This document shows positions 50,609-59,486 of a stretch of 64,000 nucleotides of DNA, piece by piece. The translations under genes were made by a program, and so were the position numbers. The notes beneath the pieces were generated by a model. It worked only from the letters and a program-made list of their open reading frames with translations. It was not told where the DNA came from and did no database searches. This stretch comes from Sporomusaceae bacterium (GTDB lineage: Bacteria; Bacillota; Negativicutes; Sporomusales; UBA7701): the NCBI GenBank assembly GCA_031460455.1, contig JAVKTQ010000004.1, forward strand, positions 124,001-188,000, given 5' to 3'. Within the stretch, counting starts at the first letter, position 1. Each line of letters starts with the position of its first letter.

Positions 50609-50649
50609 ACTGGCAGCGCGGATTTTTTACGCAGGAGGCGATGTTTGCG

Positions 50650-52251
50650 ATGATAAGCACAAACGGCCTGAGTCTCGGCTTCGGGAAACGGATATTGTTC
50701 AAGGATGTGAATATAAAGTTTACCCCCGGCAATTGTTACGGCCTGATCGGCGCTAACGGCACGGGGAAGTCGACTTTTCTGAAGATCCTCGCCGGCGAGA
50801 TCGAGCCGACGAGCGGCACGGTGGATATAACGCCCGGCGAACGGCTGGCGGTGCTGCGGCAGAACCACTACGAGTTCGACGAATTCGAGGCGCTGAAGAC
50901 GGTCATCATGGGCCACGCCAGGCTGTACGCGATTATGGAGGAGAAGGATGCGCTGTACGCCAAGCCCGATTTCTCGGACGAGGACGGCGTGAAGGTGGCG
51001 GAGCTGGAGGGCGAGTTCGCTGAGCTGAACGGCTGGGACGCCGAGACCGAGGCGGCGAAGCTGCTGAACGGTCTGGGTATCCCGGAGGAGCTTCACAGTC
51101 AGAAGATGGGCGAGCTGAGCGGCAATGAGAAGGTGCGGGTGCTGCTGGCGCAGGCGCTGTTCGGCAACCCCGACATCCTGCTGCTCGACGAGCCGACCAA
51201 CCATCTCAATACCGAGGCTATCCGCTGGCTGGAGGATTTCCTGTACAGTTTCCCCAACACGGTGATCGTGGTTTCCCACGACCGTCACTTCCTCAATCAG
51301 GTGTGCACCCATATCGCCGATATCGATTTCGGCAAGATCCAGTTATTTGTCGGCAACTACGATTTCTGGCTGGAGTCGAGCGAGTTGGCGTTGAAGCTCG
51401 CCAGGGAGGCGAACCGCAAGACCGAGGAGAAGATGAAGGAGCTGCAGAGCTTTATTCAGCGGTTCAGCGCCAACGCGTCGAAGTCGCGGCAGGCGACGTC
51501 GCGTAAGAAGCTGCTGGAGAAGCTGACGCTCGAGGATATCAAGCCGTCGTCGCGCAAGTATCCTTTTATCGCTTTCAAGCCCGACCGCGAGGCGGGCGAC
51601 CAGTTGCTGTCGATCGAGGGGCTGGCGAAGAGCATTGACGGCGAGAAGGTGCTGGACGACTTCACCCTGCGGATGGAGAAGGGCGATAAGATCGCGTTCG
51701 TGGGCGAGAACGGCCTCGCCAAAACGACGCTGTTTAAAATCCTCATGGGCGAGACGGAGGCTGACAGCGGCGAGTTCAAGTGGGGCGTGACGACTTCGCA
51801 GGCCTATTTCCCGAAGGACAACGGGGCTTTCTTCGACGGGTGCGAGCTTAGCCTCGTCGACTGGCTGCGGCAGTTTTCCCGCGACCAGGAGGAGACTTAT
51901 ATCAGGGGGTTCCTCGGCAGGATGCTTTTTTCGGGCGAGGAGAGCCTGAAGGAGGCGAATGTGCTGTCGGGGGGCGAGAAGGTGCGGTGCATGCTCGCCA
52001 AGATGATGCTGAGCGGCGCGAATGTGCTGATTTTCGACGAGCCGACCAACCATCTCGATCTGGAGTCGATCACGGCGCTCAATAACGGGCTGATCGCTTT
52101 CGGCGGCACTATCCTGTTCGCTTCCCACGACCACCAGTTCGTGCAGACGGTGGCCAACCGGATTGTGGAGATAACGCCGGCCGGGATTATCGACCGGCGG
52201 ACGACGTACGACGAGTACCTGGAGCAAAGGAGCGCGCTGCGGCCCGGCTGA
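50650..52251 (+). CDS. ABC-F family ATPase (YkpA/YbiT-like)
   Basis: 533 residues from ATG 50650; the ATG at 50641 lies only two bases after GGAGG. Two ATPase domains joined by a linker (about 235-320). First domain: GANGTGKST, signature LSGNEKVRVLLAQ, LLLDEPTNHLN. Second: GENGLAKTT (Ala where Walker A normally has Gly), signature LSGGEKVRCMLAK, LIFDEPTNHLDLESI. No membrane segments. ABC-F proteins bind ribosomes and modulate translation; this subgroup is not a recognised antibiotic-protection type. Confidence 0.92.
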   Translation: MISTNGLSLGFGKRILFKDVNIKFTPGNCYGLIGANGTGKSTFLKILAGEIEPTSGTVDITPGERLAVLRQNHYEFDEFEALKTVIMGHARLYAIMEEKDALYAKPDFSDEDGVKVAELEGEFAELNGWDAETEAAKLLNGLGIPEELHSQKMGELSGNEKVRVLLAQALFGNPDILLLDEPTNHLNTEAIRWLEDFLYSFPNTVIVVSHDRHFLNQVCTHIADIDFGKIQLFVGNYDFWLESSELALKLAREANRKTEEKMKELQSFIQRFSANASKSRQATSRKKLLEKLTLEDIKPSSRKYPFIAFKPDREAGDQLLSIEGLAKSIDGEKVLDDFTLRMEKGDKIAFVGENGLAKTTLFKILMGETEADSGEFKWGVTTSQAYFPKDNGAFFDGCELSLVDWLRQFSRDQEETYIRGFLGRMLFSGEESLKEANVLSGGEKVRCMLAKMMLSGANVLIFDEPTNHLDLESITALNNGLIAFGGTILFASHDHQFVQTVANRIVEITPAGIIDRRTTYDEYLEQRSALRPG

Positions 52252-52259
52252 CGCCGTTT

Positions 52260-52303
52260 TTGCCAGGGGCCTGCCGCTTATCTTTGTCGCAGGTTCCTTT
52301 GTT
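52260..52303 (+). terminator. Terminator of the ABC-F gene
   Basis: AGGGGCCTGC / GCAGGTTCCTTTG imperfect hairpin with U-rich end. Confidence 0.65.
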
Positions 52304-52406
52304 GGTGGTTTTTGCGGTATGTCCGCGGGGAGAACGAGGCATAATAGAAAAGTATGGCCGGATTAGGTGCGTCTGTACGGCCAGAAGATGAGGAGCTGCC
52401 CGCTAT

Positions 52407-53402
52407 ATGAGGGAAAGGTTCGCAGGTATTTTGGGGCTGGGTTCGTATGTGCCGGAGAAGGTCGTGACCAACCGGGACCTTGAACGGTTGGTGGATACGA
52501 CAGACGAGTGGATAACGGAGCGCACCGGCATCCGCGAGCGACGCATCGCCGGCGAAGGGGAAACGACGTCGGCTATGGCGACGCGGGCTGCCGAGCGGGC
52601 GCTGGCGGATGCCGGCGTGGGCGCGGAGGAGCTCGACCTTATAATTGTCGCCACGGTGACGCCTGATATGATTTTCCCGTCGACGGCCTGCCTGGTGCAG
52701 GCCAACCTGAAGGCGAAGCGGGCCGCCGCCTTCGATCTGACGGCGGTCTGCTCGGGGTTCGTGTACGGTCTGGTCGTGGGCGGCGAGCTGATTAGGTCGG
52801 GGATGTACCGCAAGGTGCTGGTGATCGGCGCGGAGACGCTGTCGCGGATAACCGATCCGGCCGACCGCAATACGCTGATTGTGTTCGCCGACGGGGCGGG
52901 GGCCGCAGTGCTGGGCGAAACCGCCCCCGGTTATGGGATCGTCGGCGCGGATTTGGGGGCCGACGGCACGGGCGGCGAGCTGCTGAAGGTGCCGGCCGGC
53001 GGGTCGCGGCAGCCGGCCACGGCGGCGACGGTGGCCGGACGCCTGCATTATATCCAGATGAACGGCAAGGAAGTGTTCAAGTTCGCGGTGAAAATAATGG
53101 GCGATTCGGCGCTGAAGGCGCTCGCCGGGGCGAACGTGGCGCCGGCGGAGGTCGCCTTGCTGGTACCCCACCAGGCGAACATCCGCATTATCCAGTCGGC
53201 GGCCAAGCGCCTGGCGATGCCGATGGAGAAGGTGTATGTGAATGTGGACCGGTACGGCAACACTTCGGCGGCGTCGGTGCCGCTCGCGCTCGATGAGGCG
53301 GTGAAGGCCGGCCGGGTGAAGAACGGCGATGTCGTCGTGCTGGTGGGCTTCGGCGGCGGGCTGACGTGGGCGTCGTGCGCCGTGAGGTGGCTGAAGGATT
53401 GA
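52407..53402 (+). CDS. fabH: 3-oxoacyl-ACP synthase III
   Basis: 331 residues. FabH features: GSYVPEKVVTN at the N-terminus, nucleophile Cys115 in DLTAVCSGFVYGL, catalytic His in LVPHQANIRI (about 256) and Asn in VDRYGNTSAASVPL (about 286), C-terminal GFGGGLTWAS. It starts fatty acid synthesis by condensing acetyl-CoA with malonyl-ACP. It is a lone copy outside any fab cluster, so an accessory or specialised priming role is possible. Confidence 0.93.
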   Translation: MRERFAGILGLGSYVPEKVVTNRDLERLVDTTDEWITERTGIRERRIAGEGETTSAMATRAAERALADAGVGAEELDLIIVATVTPDMIFPSTACLVQANLKAKRAAAFDLTAVCSGFVYGLVVGGELIRSGMYRKVLVIGAETLSRITDPADRNTLIVFADGAGAAVLGETAPGYGIVGADLGADGTGGELLKVPAGGSRQPATAATVAGRLHYIQMNGKEVFKFAVKIMGDSALKALAGANVAPAEVALLVPHQANIRIIQSAAKRLAMPMEKVYVNVDRYGNTSAASVPLALDEAVKAGRVKNGDVVVLVGFGGGLTWASCAVRWLKD

Positions 53403-53411
53403 AGAAGCGCT

Positions 53412-53450
53412 GAAAAGGCGCCGGCAGCATTAGCTCCGGCGCCTTTTCGC
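53412..53450 (+). terminator. Terminator of fabH
   Basis: GAAAAGGCGCCGG cagcattagct CCGGCGCCTTTTC. Confidence 0.88.
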
Positions 53451-53503
53451 GTGTGCGGCGTCCACAGGGGCAGGATATTTGTCGTATCCCGGCGAAGGAA
53501 GGA

Positions 53504-54139
53504 ATGTCGAACAGGAAAAAGTTTTCAGGACTGATTCGGCAGAGAGTGGTGGTTGACGGCATGACCTTTTTTGCGCTTGCGGCTACTTTCGCCCCCTGGC
53601 TTGTGCTGAAGTTCCTGATGCTGGTGCCCCTTTTCCCGCCCCTTACGATGCTGAAGATTTCGATCACGGTCGCGACGGCGATCGCCGTCTACCAGACCCG
53701 CCAGGGCGTCCACCGGGGACTGATGGCCTGGGGAACGCTGCTGTTTTTTGCCTTTTGCCTGGTGACGGTTGTGTTGATGACCAATATGTGGGTCATCCAT
53801 CATCTGGGGGTGCTCGCCAACGGCAAGCTGACGCTGATGACCTGGCTGTCGATGCTGGTGAAACGGCCGTTCACGCTGGCGTACGCCAGGGAGAAGGTCG
53901 ATCCGCAATACTGGTACCACCCGCAGTTTCTGCGGGTGAACTATATTATCACCGGCGCGTGGGCGGTGGCTTTCAGTTTCAATCTGCTCAATTCCGTCGC
54001 GGCTCTTTACGGGATCGATATGACTTGGTGGGAGCACGAGCTGATCGACAACGGCGCGACGCTGGCGGCGATCTGGATTACGATGCATTATTCGAAGCCG
54101 CGGCCGGCCGTCCAGGCGCCGCCGGCGACGAACGGATAA
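53504..54139 (+). CDS. Integral membrane protein, unknown function
   Basis: 211 residues from ATG 53504 (AAGGAAGGA upstream). About five membrane segments: 18-35, 42-62, 72-95, 140-160, 178-195, with short loops, and a segment RPFTLAYAREKVDPQYWYHPQFLRVNYIITGAWA conserved-looking in small intracellular septation/DUF-type proteins. No clear family assignment. It is a single gene with its own terminator. Confidence 0.65.
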   Translation: MSNRKKFSGLIRQRVVVDGMTFFALAATFAPWLVLKFLMLVPLFPPLTMLKISITVATAIAVYQTRQGVHRGLMAWGTLLFFAFCLVTVVLMTNMWVIHHLGVLANGKLTLMTWLSMLVKRPFTLAYAREKVDPQYWYHPQFLRVNYIITGAWAVAFSFNLLNSVAALYGIDMTWWEHELIDNGATLAAIWITMHYSKPRPAVQAPPATNG

Positions 54140-54156
54140 GCGAGCCGGGAACCGAT

Positions 54157-54189
54157 ATTCCTGCCGTACGGACGGCAGGAATTTTTTTG
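54157..54189 (+). terminator. Terminator of the membrane protein gene
   Basis: ATTCCTGCCGT acgg ACGGCAGGAAT then seven T. Confidence 0.92.
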
Positions 54190-54216
54190 CCGCTGCGGGC
54201 CAAATGCCGCGGAAGC

Positions 54217-54245
54217 TTGCAGTCGGACGCAAAACCGGGTATAAT
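54217..54245 (+). promoter_or_regulatory. Promoter of prfC
   Basis: TTGCAG (54217-54222), 17-bp spacer, TATAAT (54240-54245). Confidence 0.8.
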
Positions 54246-54317
54246 TTTTAGGCATGTGAATGATATTCGCGTCAGCTATGAGCGCAGAGGTATCTGCGGC
54301 AGATAAACGGAGGAAAG

Positions 54318-55928
54318 ATGTCTATTAATGAAATTAGTCCCCGCCGGACGTTCGCGATTATTTCCCACCCGGACGCCGGCAAGACGACACTTACGGAGAA
54401 GCTGCTGCTGTACGGCGGGGCTATCCACCTGGCCGGGTCGGTGAAGGCGCGCAAGACCCAGAAGCACGCCGTGTCGGACTGGATGGAGATCGAGAAGCAG
54501 CGCGGCATTTCGGTGACTTCGAGTGTGCTGCAGTTCGACTATCAGGGCATCCGCGTCAATATCCTCGATACCCCCGGCCACCAGGATTTCAGCGAGGATA
54601 CGTACCGGACGCTGATCGCCGCCGACAGCGCGGTGATGATCATCGATGTGGCCAAGGGCGTGGAGGAGCAGACGAAGAAGCTTTTCCGGGTGTGCAAGGA
54701 CCGGGGCATCCCGATCTTCACGTTCGTGAACAAGCTGGACCGGTTCGGGCGCAATCCTTTCGAGCTTATGGAGGAGATCGAGAAGGTGCTGGGCATCCGC
54801 GCCTACCCGATGAACTGGCCGGTAGGCGTGGACGGCGATTATAAAGGCGTGTACAACCGCCAGCTTAATCAGGTGGAGCTGTTCGCCAAGGACGAGTCGC
54901 ACGGCCAGCGGGCGGTGCCGTCGACGACCGGCAGCGTGGATGACGCGGCTTTTCGGCAGTTGCTGGGCGAGGATGTCCACCAGGCTCTGTGCGACGATAT
55001 CGCCCTGCTCGATATGGCCGGCGACGAGTTCGATTACGGTAAGGTGACCCGCGGCGAGCTTACGCCGATGTTTTTCGGCAGCGCAATGACCAACTTCGGG
55101 GTGCAGCCTTTTCTGGAGGAGTTTCTGCGTATGGCCCCCCCTCCCTCGCCCCGCCGTTCGTCACAGGAGGTCGTCAGCCCGGACAGCGATGTTTTCGCGG
55201 CGTTCGTGTTCAAGATCCAGGCGAACATGAACCCCGCCCACCGCGACCGCATAGCGTTCATCCGCATTTGCTCGGGGAAGTTCGAGCGCGGCATGACTGT
55301 GACCCACGTGCAGTCGGGCAAGCCGGTGAAGCTGAGCCAGCCCCAGCAGTTCCTGGCGCAGGAGCGGACGCTGGTCGAGGAGGCCCAGCCCGGAGATATC
55401 ATCGGGCTGTTCGATCCGGGCATTTTCGCTATCGGCGACACGCTTTGCCAGCCGGGGCACGAGATCCGCTTCGAGGATTTCCCCGTTTTCCCGCCGGAGC
55501 AGTTCGCCCGCGTGCAGGCCAAGGATACGATGAAGCGCAAGCAGTTCGTGAAGGGGATGACGCAACTGACCCAGGAGGGGGCGGTGCAGGTTTTCCGCCA
55601 GCCAGGGGTGATCGAGTCGTTCGTGGTGGGCGTGGTCGGCAGCCTGCAGTTCGAGGTGCTGCAGTACCGCCTGAAGCAGGAGTACGGCGTCGATATCCTG
55701 ATGCACCCGCTGCCTTTCGGCCTGGCCCGCTGGGTGGCCGGCCAGGGGCTCAATGTCAAGGCGCTTAAGGGCCTCGATAACGGCATGCTGCTCGAGGATA
55801 CCAAGGGGCGCCCGTTGGTGCTGATAACGACGGAGTGGCAGCTGAACTGGGTGAAAGAGCGCAACCCGGGCGTGGAGTTTTTCGCCGCGCCTCAGGGTAA
55901 TGCCGCAAATTCCCGAAATGTTGTGTAG
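54318..55928 (+). CDS. prfC: Peptide chain release factor 3 (RF3)
   Basis: 536 residues. GTPase domain: G1 SHPDAGKTTLTE, G2 region EKQRGISVTSSV, G3 DTPGHQDFSED, G4 NKLDR; then RF3-specific domains to about 530 (e.g. MNPAHRDRIAFIRICSGKFERGM, VVGSLQFEVLQYRLKQEYGV). It recycles RF1/RF2 from the ribosome after peptide release. ATG follows GGAGG. Single gene, own promoter. Confidence 0.96.
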   Translation: MSINEISPRRTFAIISHPDAGKTTLTEKLLLYGGAIHLAGSVKARKTQKHAVSDWMEIEKQRGISVTSSVLQFDYQGIRVNILDTPGHQDFSEDTYRTLIAADSAVMIIDVAKGVEEQTKKLFRVCKDRGIPIFTFVNKLDRFGRNPFELMEEIEKVLGIRAYPMNWPVGVDGDYKGVYNRQLNQVELFAKDESHGQRAVPSTTGSVDDAAFRQLLGEDVHQALCDDIALLDMAGDEFDYGKVTRGELTPMFFGSAMTNFGVQPFLEEFLRMAPPPSPRRSSQEVVSPDSDVFAAFVFKIQANMNPAHRDRIAFIRICSGKFERGMTVTHVQSGKPVKLSQPQQFLAQERTLVEEAQPGDIIGLFDPGIFAIGDTLCQPGHEIRFEDFPVFPPEQFARVQAKDTMKRKQFVKGMTQLTQEGAVQVFRQPGVIESFVVGVVGSLQFEVLQYRLKQEYGVDILMHPLPFGLARWVAGQGLNVKALKGLDNGMLLEDTKGRPLVLITTEWQLNWVKERNPGVEFFAAPQGNAANSRNVV

Positions 55929-55984
55929 ACCGCCTGCTTGCGGTACAATAGGTACAGGTTATTATCTGGGATGGAGATGATGTT

Positions 55985-56299
55985 ATGGTGGAAGAAAACG
56001 TCAAAGAATTTTTTGCAGCCCTCGGGTTCGCGGAGACGGAGATAGAGGACGGTCTGTCGACGCTGTTCTACGAGACTAGCCCGGAGGAGAGCTTTGCGCT
56101 GCTGACCGACGAGGAGGGGGCGGTGCCGGAGAGTCTGAAGAAGCCGCTGATTTTCGCCTGCTATATGCCGGACGGGGCGTTCGAGTGGAGCGCGAGCTTC
56201 AAGAACGCGCAGGTGTTCCGCGACGTATGGGCCGGGCCTGCCACGGTGAAGGAGAAGCTCGCCGCCGTCCTGAAGCACCGCGAGCAAGGTTATAAGTAA
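55985..56299 (+). CDS. Small acidic hypothetical protein
   Basis: 104 residues from ATG 55985 (GGAG eight bases upstream). Acidic, soluble, no signal peptide or motif: EENVKEFFAALGFAETEIEDGLSTLFYE followed by a mixed alpha/beta region. Lies 56 bases after prfC and before a terminator, so it may be in the prfC transcript. No family recognised. Confidence 0.65.
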   Translation: MVEENVKEFFAALGFAETEIEDGLSTLFYETSPEESFALLTDEEGAVPESLKKPLIFACYMPDGAFEWSASFKNAQVFRDVWAGPATVKEKLAAVLKHREQGYK

Positions 56300-56308
56300 C
56301 GATGATGA

Positions 56309-56349
56309 AACGGCCTGAACCGCGCGGTTCAGGCCGTTGTTTTTTTTGT
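56309..56349. terminator. Bidirectional terminator
   Basis: ACGGCCTGAACC gcgc GGTTCAGGCCGT then a T-run. Confidence 0.9.
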
Positions 56350-56354
56350 TGTCG

Positions 56355-59330
56355 TCAGCCTTTGGGTATGGTCAGGCTCTCCGCCGGCTGGGGATAGCCG
56401 AAAAAGTAGCCCTGGATGATGTCGCAATCTTTTGCCTTGAGGATGCCCAGTTCTTCTTCGGTTTCGACGCCTTCGGCCACGACTTTGAGGCTGAGGCTGT
56501 GCGCGAGGGCGATGACGGCGGATACGATGTCGGCGTTGGCCTGGTTGGTGTGCAGGCTGCGGACGAAGCTGCGGTCGATTTTGAGGCTGTAGATGGGAAA
56601 GGTCTGGAGGTAGGAGAGCGAGGAGTAGCCTGTGCCGAAGTCGTCGATGGATACGACGACGCCCATGGCGGCGATTTCCGCCAGTTTGTCGCGGACTTTG
56701 TCGACCCCGTGCATGGTGACGTTCTCGGTGATTTCCAGCTCGAGGAGGCTGGGCGGGATGCCGTGCGTTTCGATGGCCCGCCGGACCATGTCGACGAAGC
56801 GCGGCTGGTTGAATTGGACGGCGGAGATGTTTATCGCCATCCGGATGGGGGCGGCGCCGTCGTCGAGCCAGCCCCTGAGCTGGCGGCAGGCCTGGTTCAT
56901 GACCCATTCGCCGATGGGGATGATGAGGCCGGACGATTCTGCCAGGGGGATGAAGTCCAGGGGAGCGACCATGCCCTTGTTGGGGTGTTTCCAGCGCAGG
57001 AGGGCTTCGACTCCCACCAGCCGTTCTTCGAATGCGTGGTACTGCGGCTGGTAGAAGAGGACGAATTCCTCGTTGGTGATGGCGTTGCGCAGGTCGTTGA
57101 GCATGGCTATTTTTTTGATTGCTTCGGTCTGTAGGTATGGGTCGTAGAGCTGGATGCTGCCCTTGGCGTGTTCTTTGGCGTAGTTCAGGGCGCGTTCGGC
57201 GCTGTTGAACAGTTCTTCGCTTGTCTCGCCATGCCAGGGGAAGAGGCTGATGCCGATGCTGGTGTTGAGGTACAGGTCGCGCTCCCCGGACTGGAAAGGC
57301 TTGGCCAGGGAGTTTACCATCGCCTGGGCCACTTCTTCGGCCATCTTCCCGGCGTCGGCGTCCTTTATCAGCACCATGAAGTTGTCGCCGTCGAGGCGGG
57401 CGAGGTCACAGGCGGGGCAGATGGCGGCAATGACCTGCCGCAGCCGCTCGGTGGCGGCCACGAACAGCCTGTCTCCGGCGGCGCGGCCGACGCTGTCGTT
57501 GACGTAGCGGAAGTTGTCGATGTCGAACCGCAGGATGGCGACCGTCCCGGGCTGGCCCGCGGCCTTGTCGACGGCTTTGCCGAGCAACTCTGTGATGCGC
57601 CAGCGGTTCGGCAGGCCGGTGAGGGCGTCGTGGTAGGCCATGCGCTGGATCTGCCGCTCGTTGACCATCCGCTCCAGTTCCGCGGCCACCCGGGCGGCAA
57701 AGATGCGGAAGATGGCGATGATTAGTTCGGCGTTGGGCACGGGGCGTTCGTCCATGAGGGCCATGATGCCGAGGACTTGCCCGGAGGAGTCCTTGAGGGG
57801 GACGCCAATGTAGGTTTCCATGAGCCGCGGCTCCTGCCCGTCGGACGCATCCAGGACCGAGCCCTGAATGTTGCGGAAGAAGGGGTAGTGCTGCCAGGTC
57901 TTTTCCCGGTAGATGACGTCGCTGCCGTGGTATACGTCGTGGGACGGCTGGTCGGCTGCGACTTCGAAGCTGAAGGGGTTGAGCCGCGCGCCGCGGACGA
58001 TGCTGGACAGCAGCGATATTTTGCCGTGGTCGAGGAATTCGCCGATGAAGCAGTAGCGGATGTTGAAGGTGTGGGCGAAGTAGTCTGTGAGGTAGTCGAA
58101 GAATTCCCGCCCGGTGGTGCCGGACATCCCTTCGACTATCTGGCGAAGGGTTTCCTCGACCCTGCGGCGGTAGGTGATGTCGCGGATGATGAATACGACT
58201 TCGTTGTCGGCTTTTTTGTAGGTGCGGCATTCGCGCGTCCACCGCGCGCCGTTATCTTCCGCTTCGTATTCGAAGGTCTGGGGCAGCCCCGTTGCCAGGG
58301 TGTTCCTGATGCCGGCCATGTATAGCTCGGCGAGGTGGACGGGCAGATACTCGGACAGGTGGCCACCGATCGTGATGCCTTCGATGTTGAAGGGATTCCA
58401 GCCCGAGGGTTCGATGACTTCCCGGTAGCAGCCGTCGCCGTCGAAGCGGATGATAAGGTCGGGGTTGGCGGTGAGGAGGGCGCGCATCTGCTCCTGGTTT
58501 TCGTGAAGCTCGCCGATCAGTTCGCGCGTGTTGCGCTTCATGGCGGTCAAGGACGCCGCCATCAACCCGAATTCGTCGCTGCGGCCGAGGATTTCCGGGC
58601 AGGTGTCGCGCTCGAAGCTGCCGGCGGCCATCTCGTCCATGCTGCTGGTCATTGCGGCGAGCGGCACGGTGATGGATTTGGTGAGGCGATAGCCGAGCAG
58701 CGCCGCCAGCAGCAGCGCCGCGAGCGAGAGGAACCACAGGGCGCCTACCAAAGAGTTGGAGACTCTGATGACTGACGCCAGTTTGGCGGTGATGATTTCT
58801 TCGTTCCGGGCGGAGATGTTATTGAGCCCGGCCTGGATTTCCCTGGCCATGTCGGTGAAGGCGAAGAGCATCGCCTGGTTCCGGCCGGCCAGTTCTTCCG
58901 CCCGGACGGTGTCGCCGGCCGCCCTGGCCCGCTTTTCCTCTTCGTGAAGGGGGAGATATTCGCCGGTGACGCCGGCCACGTATGTGTCGGTTTTCCGGAT
59001 TACGGCGCTTACCAGGTCTTGCGTGGCCGGGTCGGCGGTCAGTGCCAGCAGGCTGTTTTCGTGCCGCAGGACGTCGCTGTAGCCCTGCAGGGCGCTTTCT
59101 TTGTAGGCGAGGACGCCGTCGGCGAGGTAACGCCTTATCTGGAGGACGGCGCCGGTGTAGCCCAGTTCGATGCGCACGGCGAGCAGCGCCCGCTCCTGGG
59201 CGAGGCGGATGTCGCTCACGTCTGCGACGATATTTGACAGGGACATGTAGGCGAAAGCACTGAACACCAAGAATATGGCTATCAGAAGAAATAAGGATAT
59301 GCCGATCTTTTGTCCCATCTTAACCGCCAA
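56355..59330 (-). CDS. Membrane-bound sensor protein with HAMP, PAS, GAF, degenerate GGDEF and EAL domains
   Basis: 991 residues from TTG 59330, nine bases after GGAGG. Two membrane segments (about 8-32 and 180-205) flank a ~150-residue helical extracytoplasmic sensor; HAMP about 205-260; PAS about 270-390; GAF about 395-545; GGDEF about 550-715 with DGDNF replacing GGDEF (about 650); EAL about 725-985 with VEALLRWKHP, ELEITENVTM, IDDFGTGYSSLSYL, LKIDRSFV, AEGVETEEEL intact. It should hydrolyse c-di-GMP; cyclase activity is probably lost. Confidence 0.9.
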   Translation of the reverse strand: MAVKMGQKIGISLFLLIAIFLVFSAFAYMSLSNIVADVSDIRLAQERALLAVRIELGYTGAVLQIRRYLADGVLAYKESALQGYSDVLRHENSLLALTADPATQDLVSAVIRKTDTYVAGVTGEYLPLHEEEKRARAAGDTVRAEELAGRNQAMLFAFTDMAREIQAGLNNISARNEEIITAKLASVIRVSNSLVGALWFLSLAALLLAALLGYRLTKSITVPLAAMTSSMDEMAAGSFERDTCPEILGRSDEFGLMAASLTAMKRNTRELIGELHENQEQMRALLTANPDLIIRFDGDGCYREVIEPSGWNPFNIEGITIGGHLSEYLPVHLAELYMAGIRNTLATGLPQTFEYEAEDNGARWTRECRTYKKADNEVVFIIRDITYRRRVEETLRQIVEGMSGTTGREFFDYLTDYFAHTFNIRYCFIGEFLDHGKISLLSSIVRGARLNPFSFEVAADQPSHDVYHGSDVIYREKTWQHYPFFRNIQGSVLDASDGQEPRLMETYIGVPLKDSSGQVLGIMALMDERPVPNAELIIAIFRIFAARVAAELERMVNERQIQRMAYHDALTGLPNRWRITELLGKAVDKAAGQPGTVAILRFDIDNFRYVNDSVGRAAGDRLFVAATERLRQVIAAICPACDLARLDGDNFMVLIKDADAGKMAEEVAQAMVNSLAKPFQSGERDLYLNTSIGISLFPWHGETSEELFNSAERALNYAKEHAKGSIQLYDPYLQTEAIKKIAMLNDLRNAITNEEFVLFYQPQYHAFEERLVGVEALLRWKHPNKGMVAPLDFIPLAESSGLIIPIGEWVMNQACRQLRGWLDDGAAPIRMAINISAVQFNQPRFVDMVRRAIETHGIPPSLLELEITENVTMHGVDKVRDKLAEIAAMGVVVSIDDFGTGYSSLSYLQTFPIYSLKIDRSFVRSLHTNQANADIVSAVIALAHSLSLKVVAEGVETEEELGILKAKDCDIIQGYFFGYPQPAESLTIPKG

Positions 59331-59438
59331 CTCTTCCCACCTCCATAGAAGGTCCGTTCCGCCGGAGTCGGCCTGCTGCTGTATGAATTTTTATCGCCGA
59401 GATTCGACTTCGTTACGGTTATACTTCCTTAAATAGGC

Positions 59439-59467
59439 AAAAAATCCTGCCTGGCAGGATTTTTCGT
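59439..59467 (-). terminator. Terminator of the S41 peptidase gene
   Basis: Minus strand AAAATCCTGCC / GGCAGGATTTT with TTTT. Confidence 0.88.
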
Positions 59468-59486
59468 ATACGGGGGAGGACTGCAG

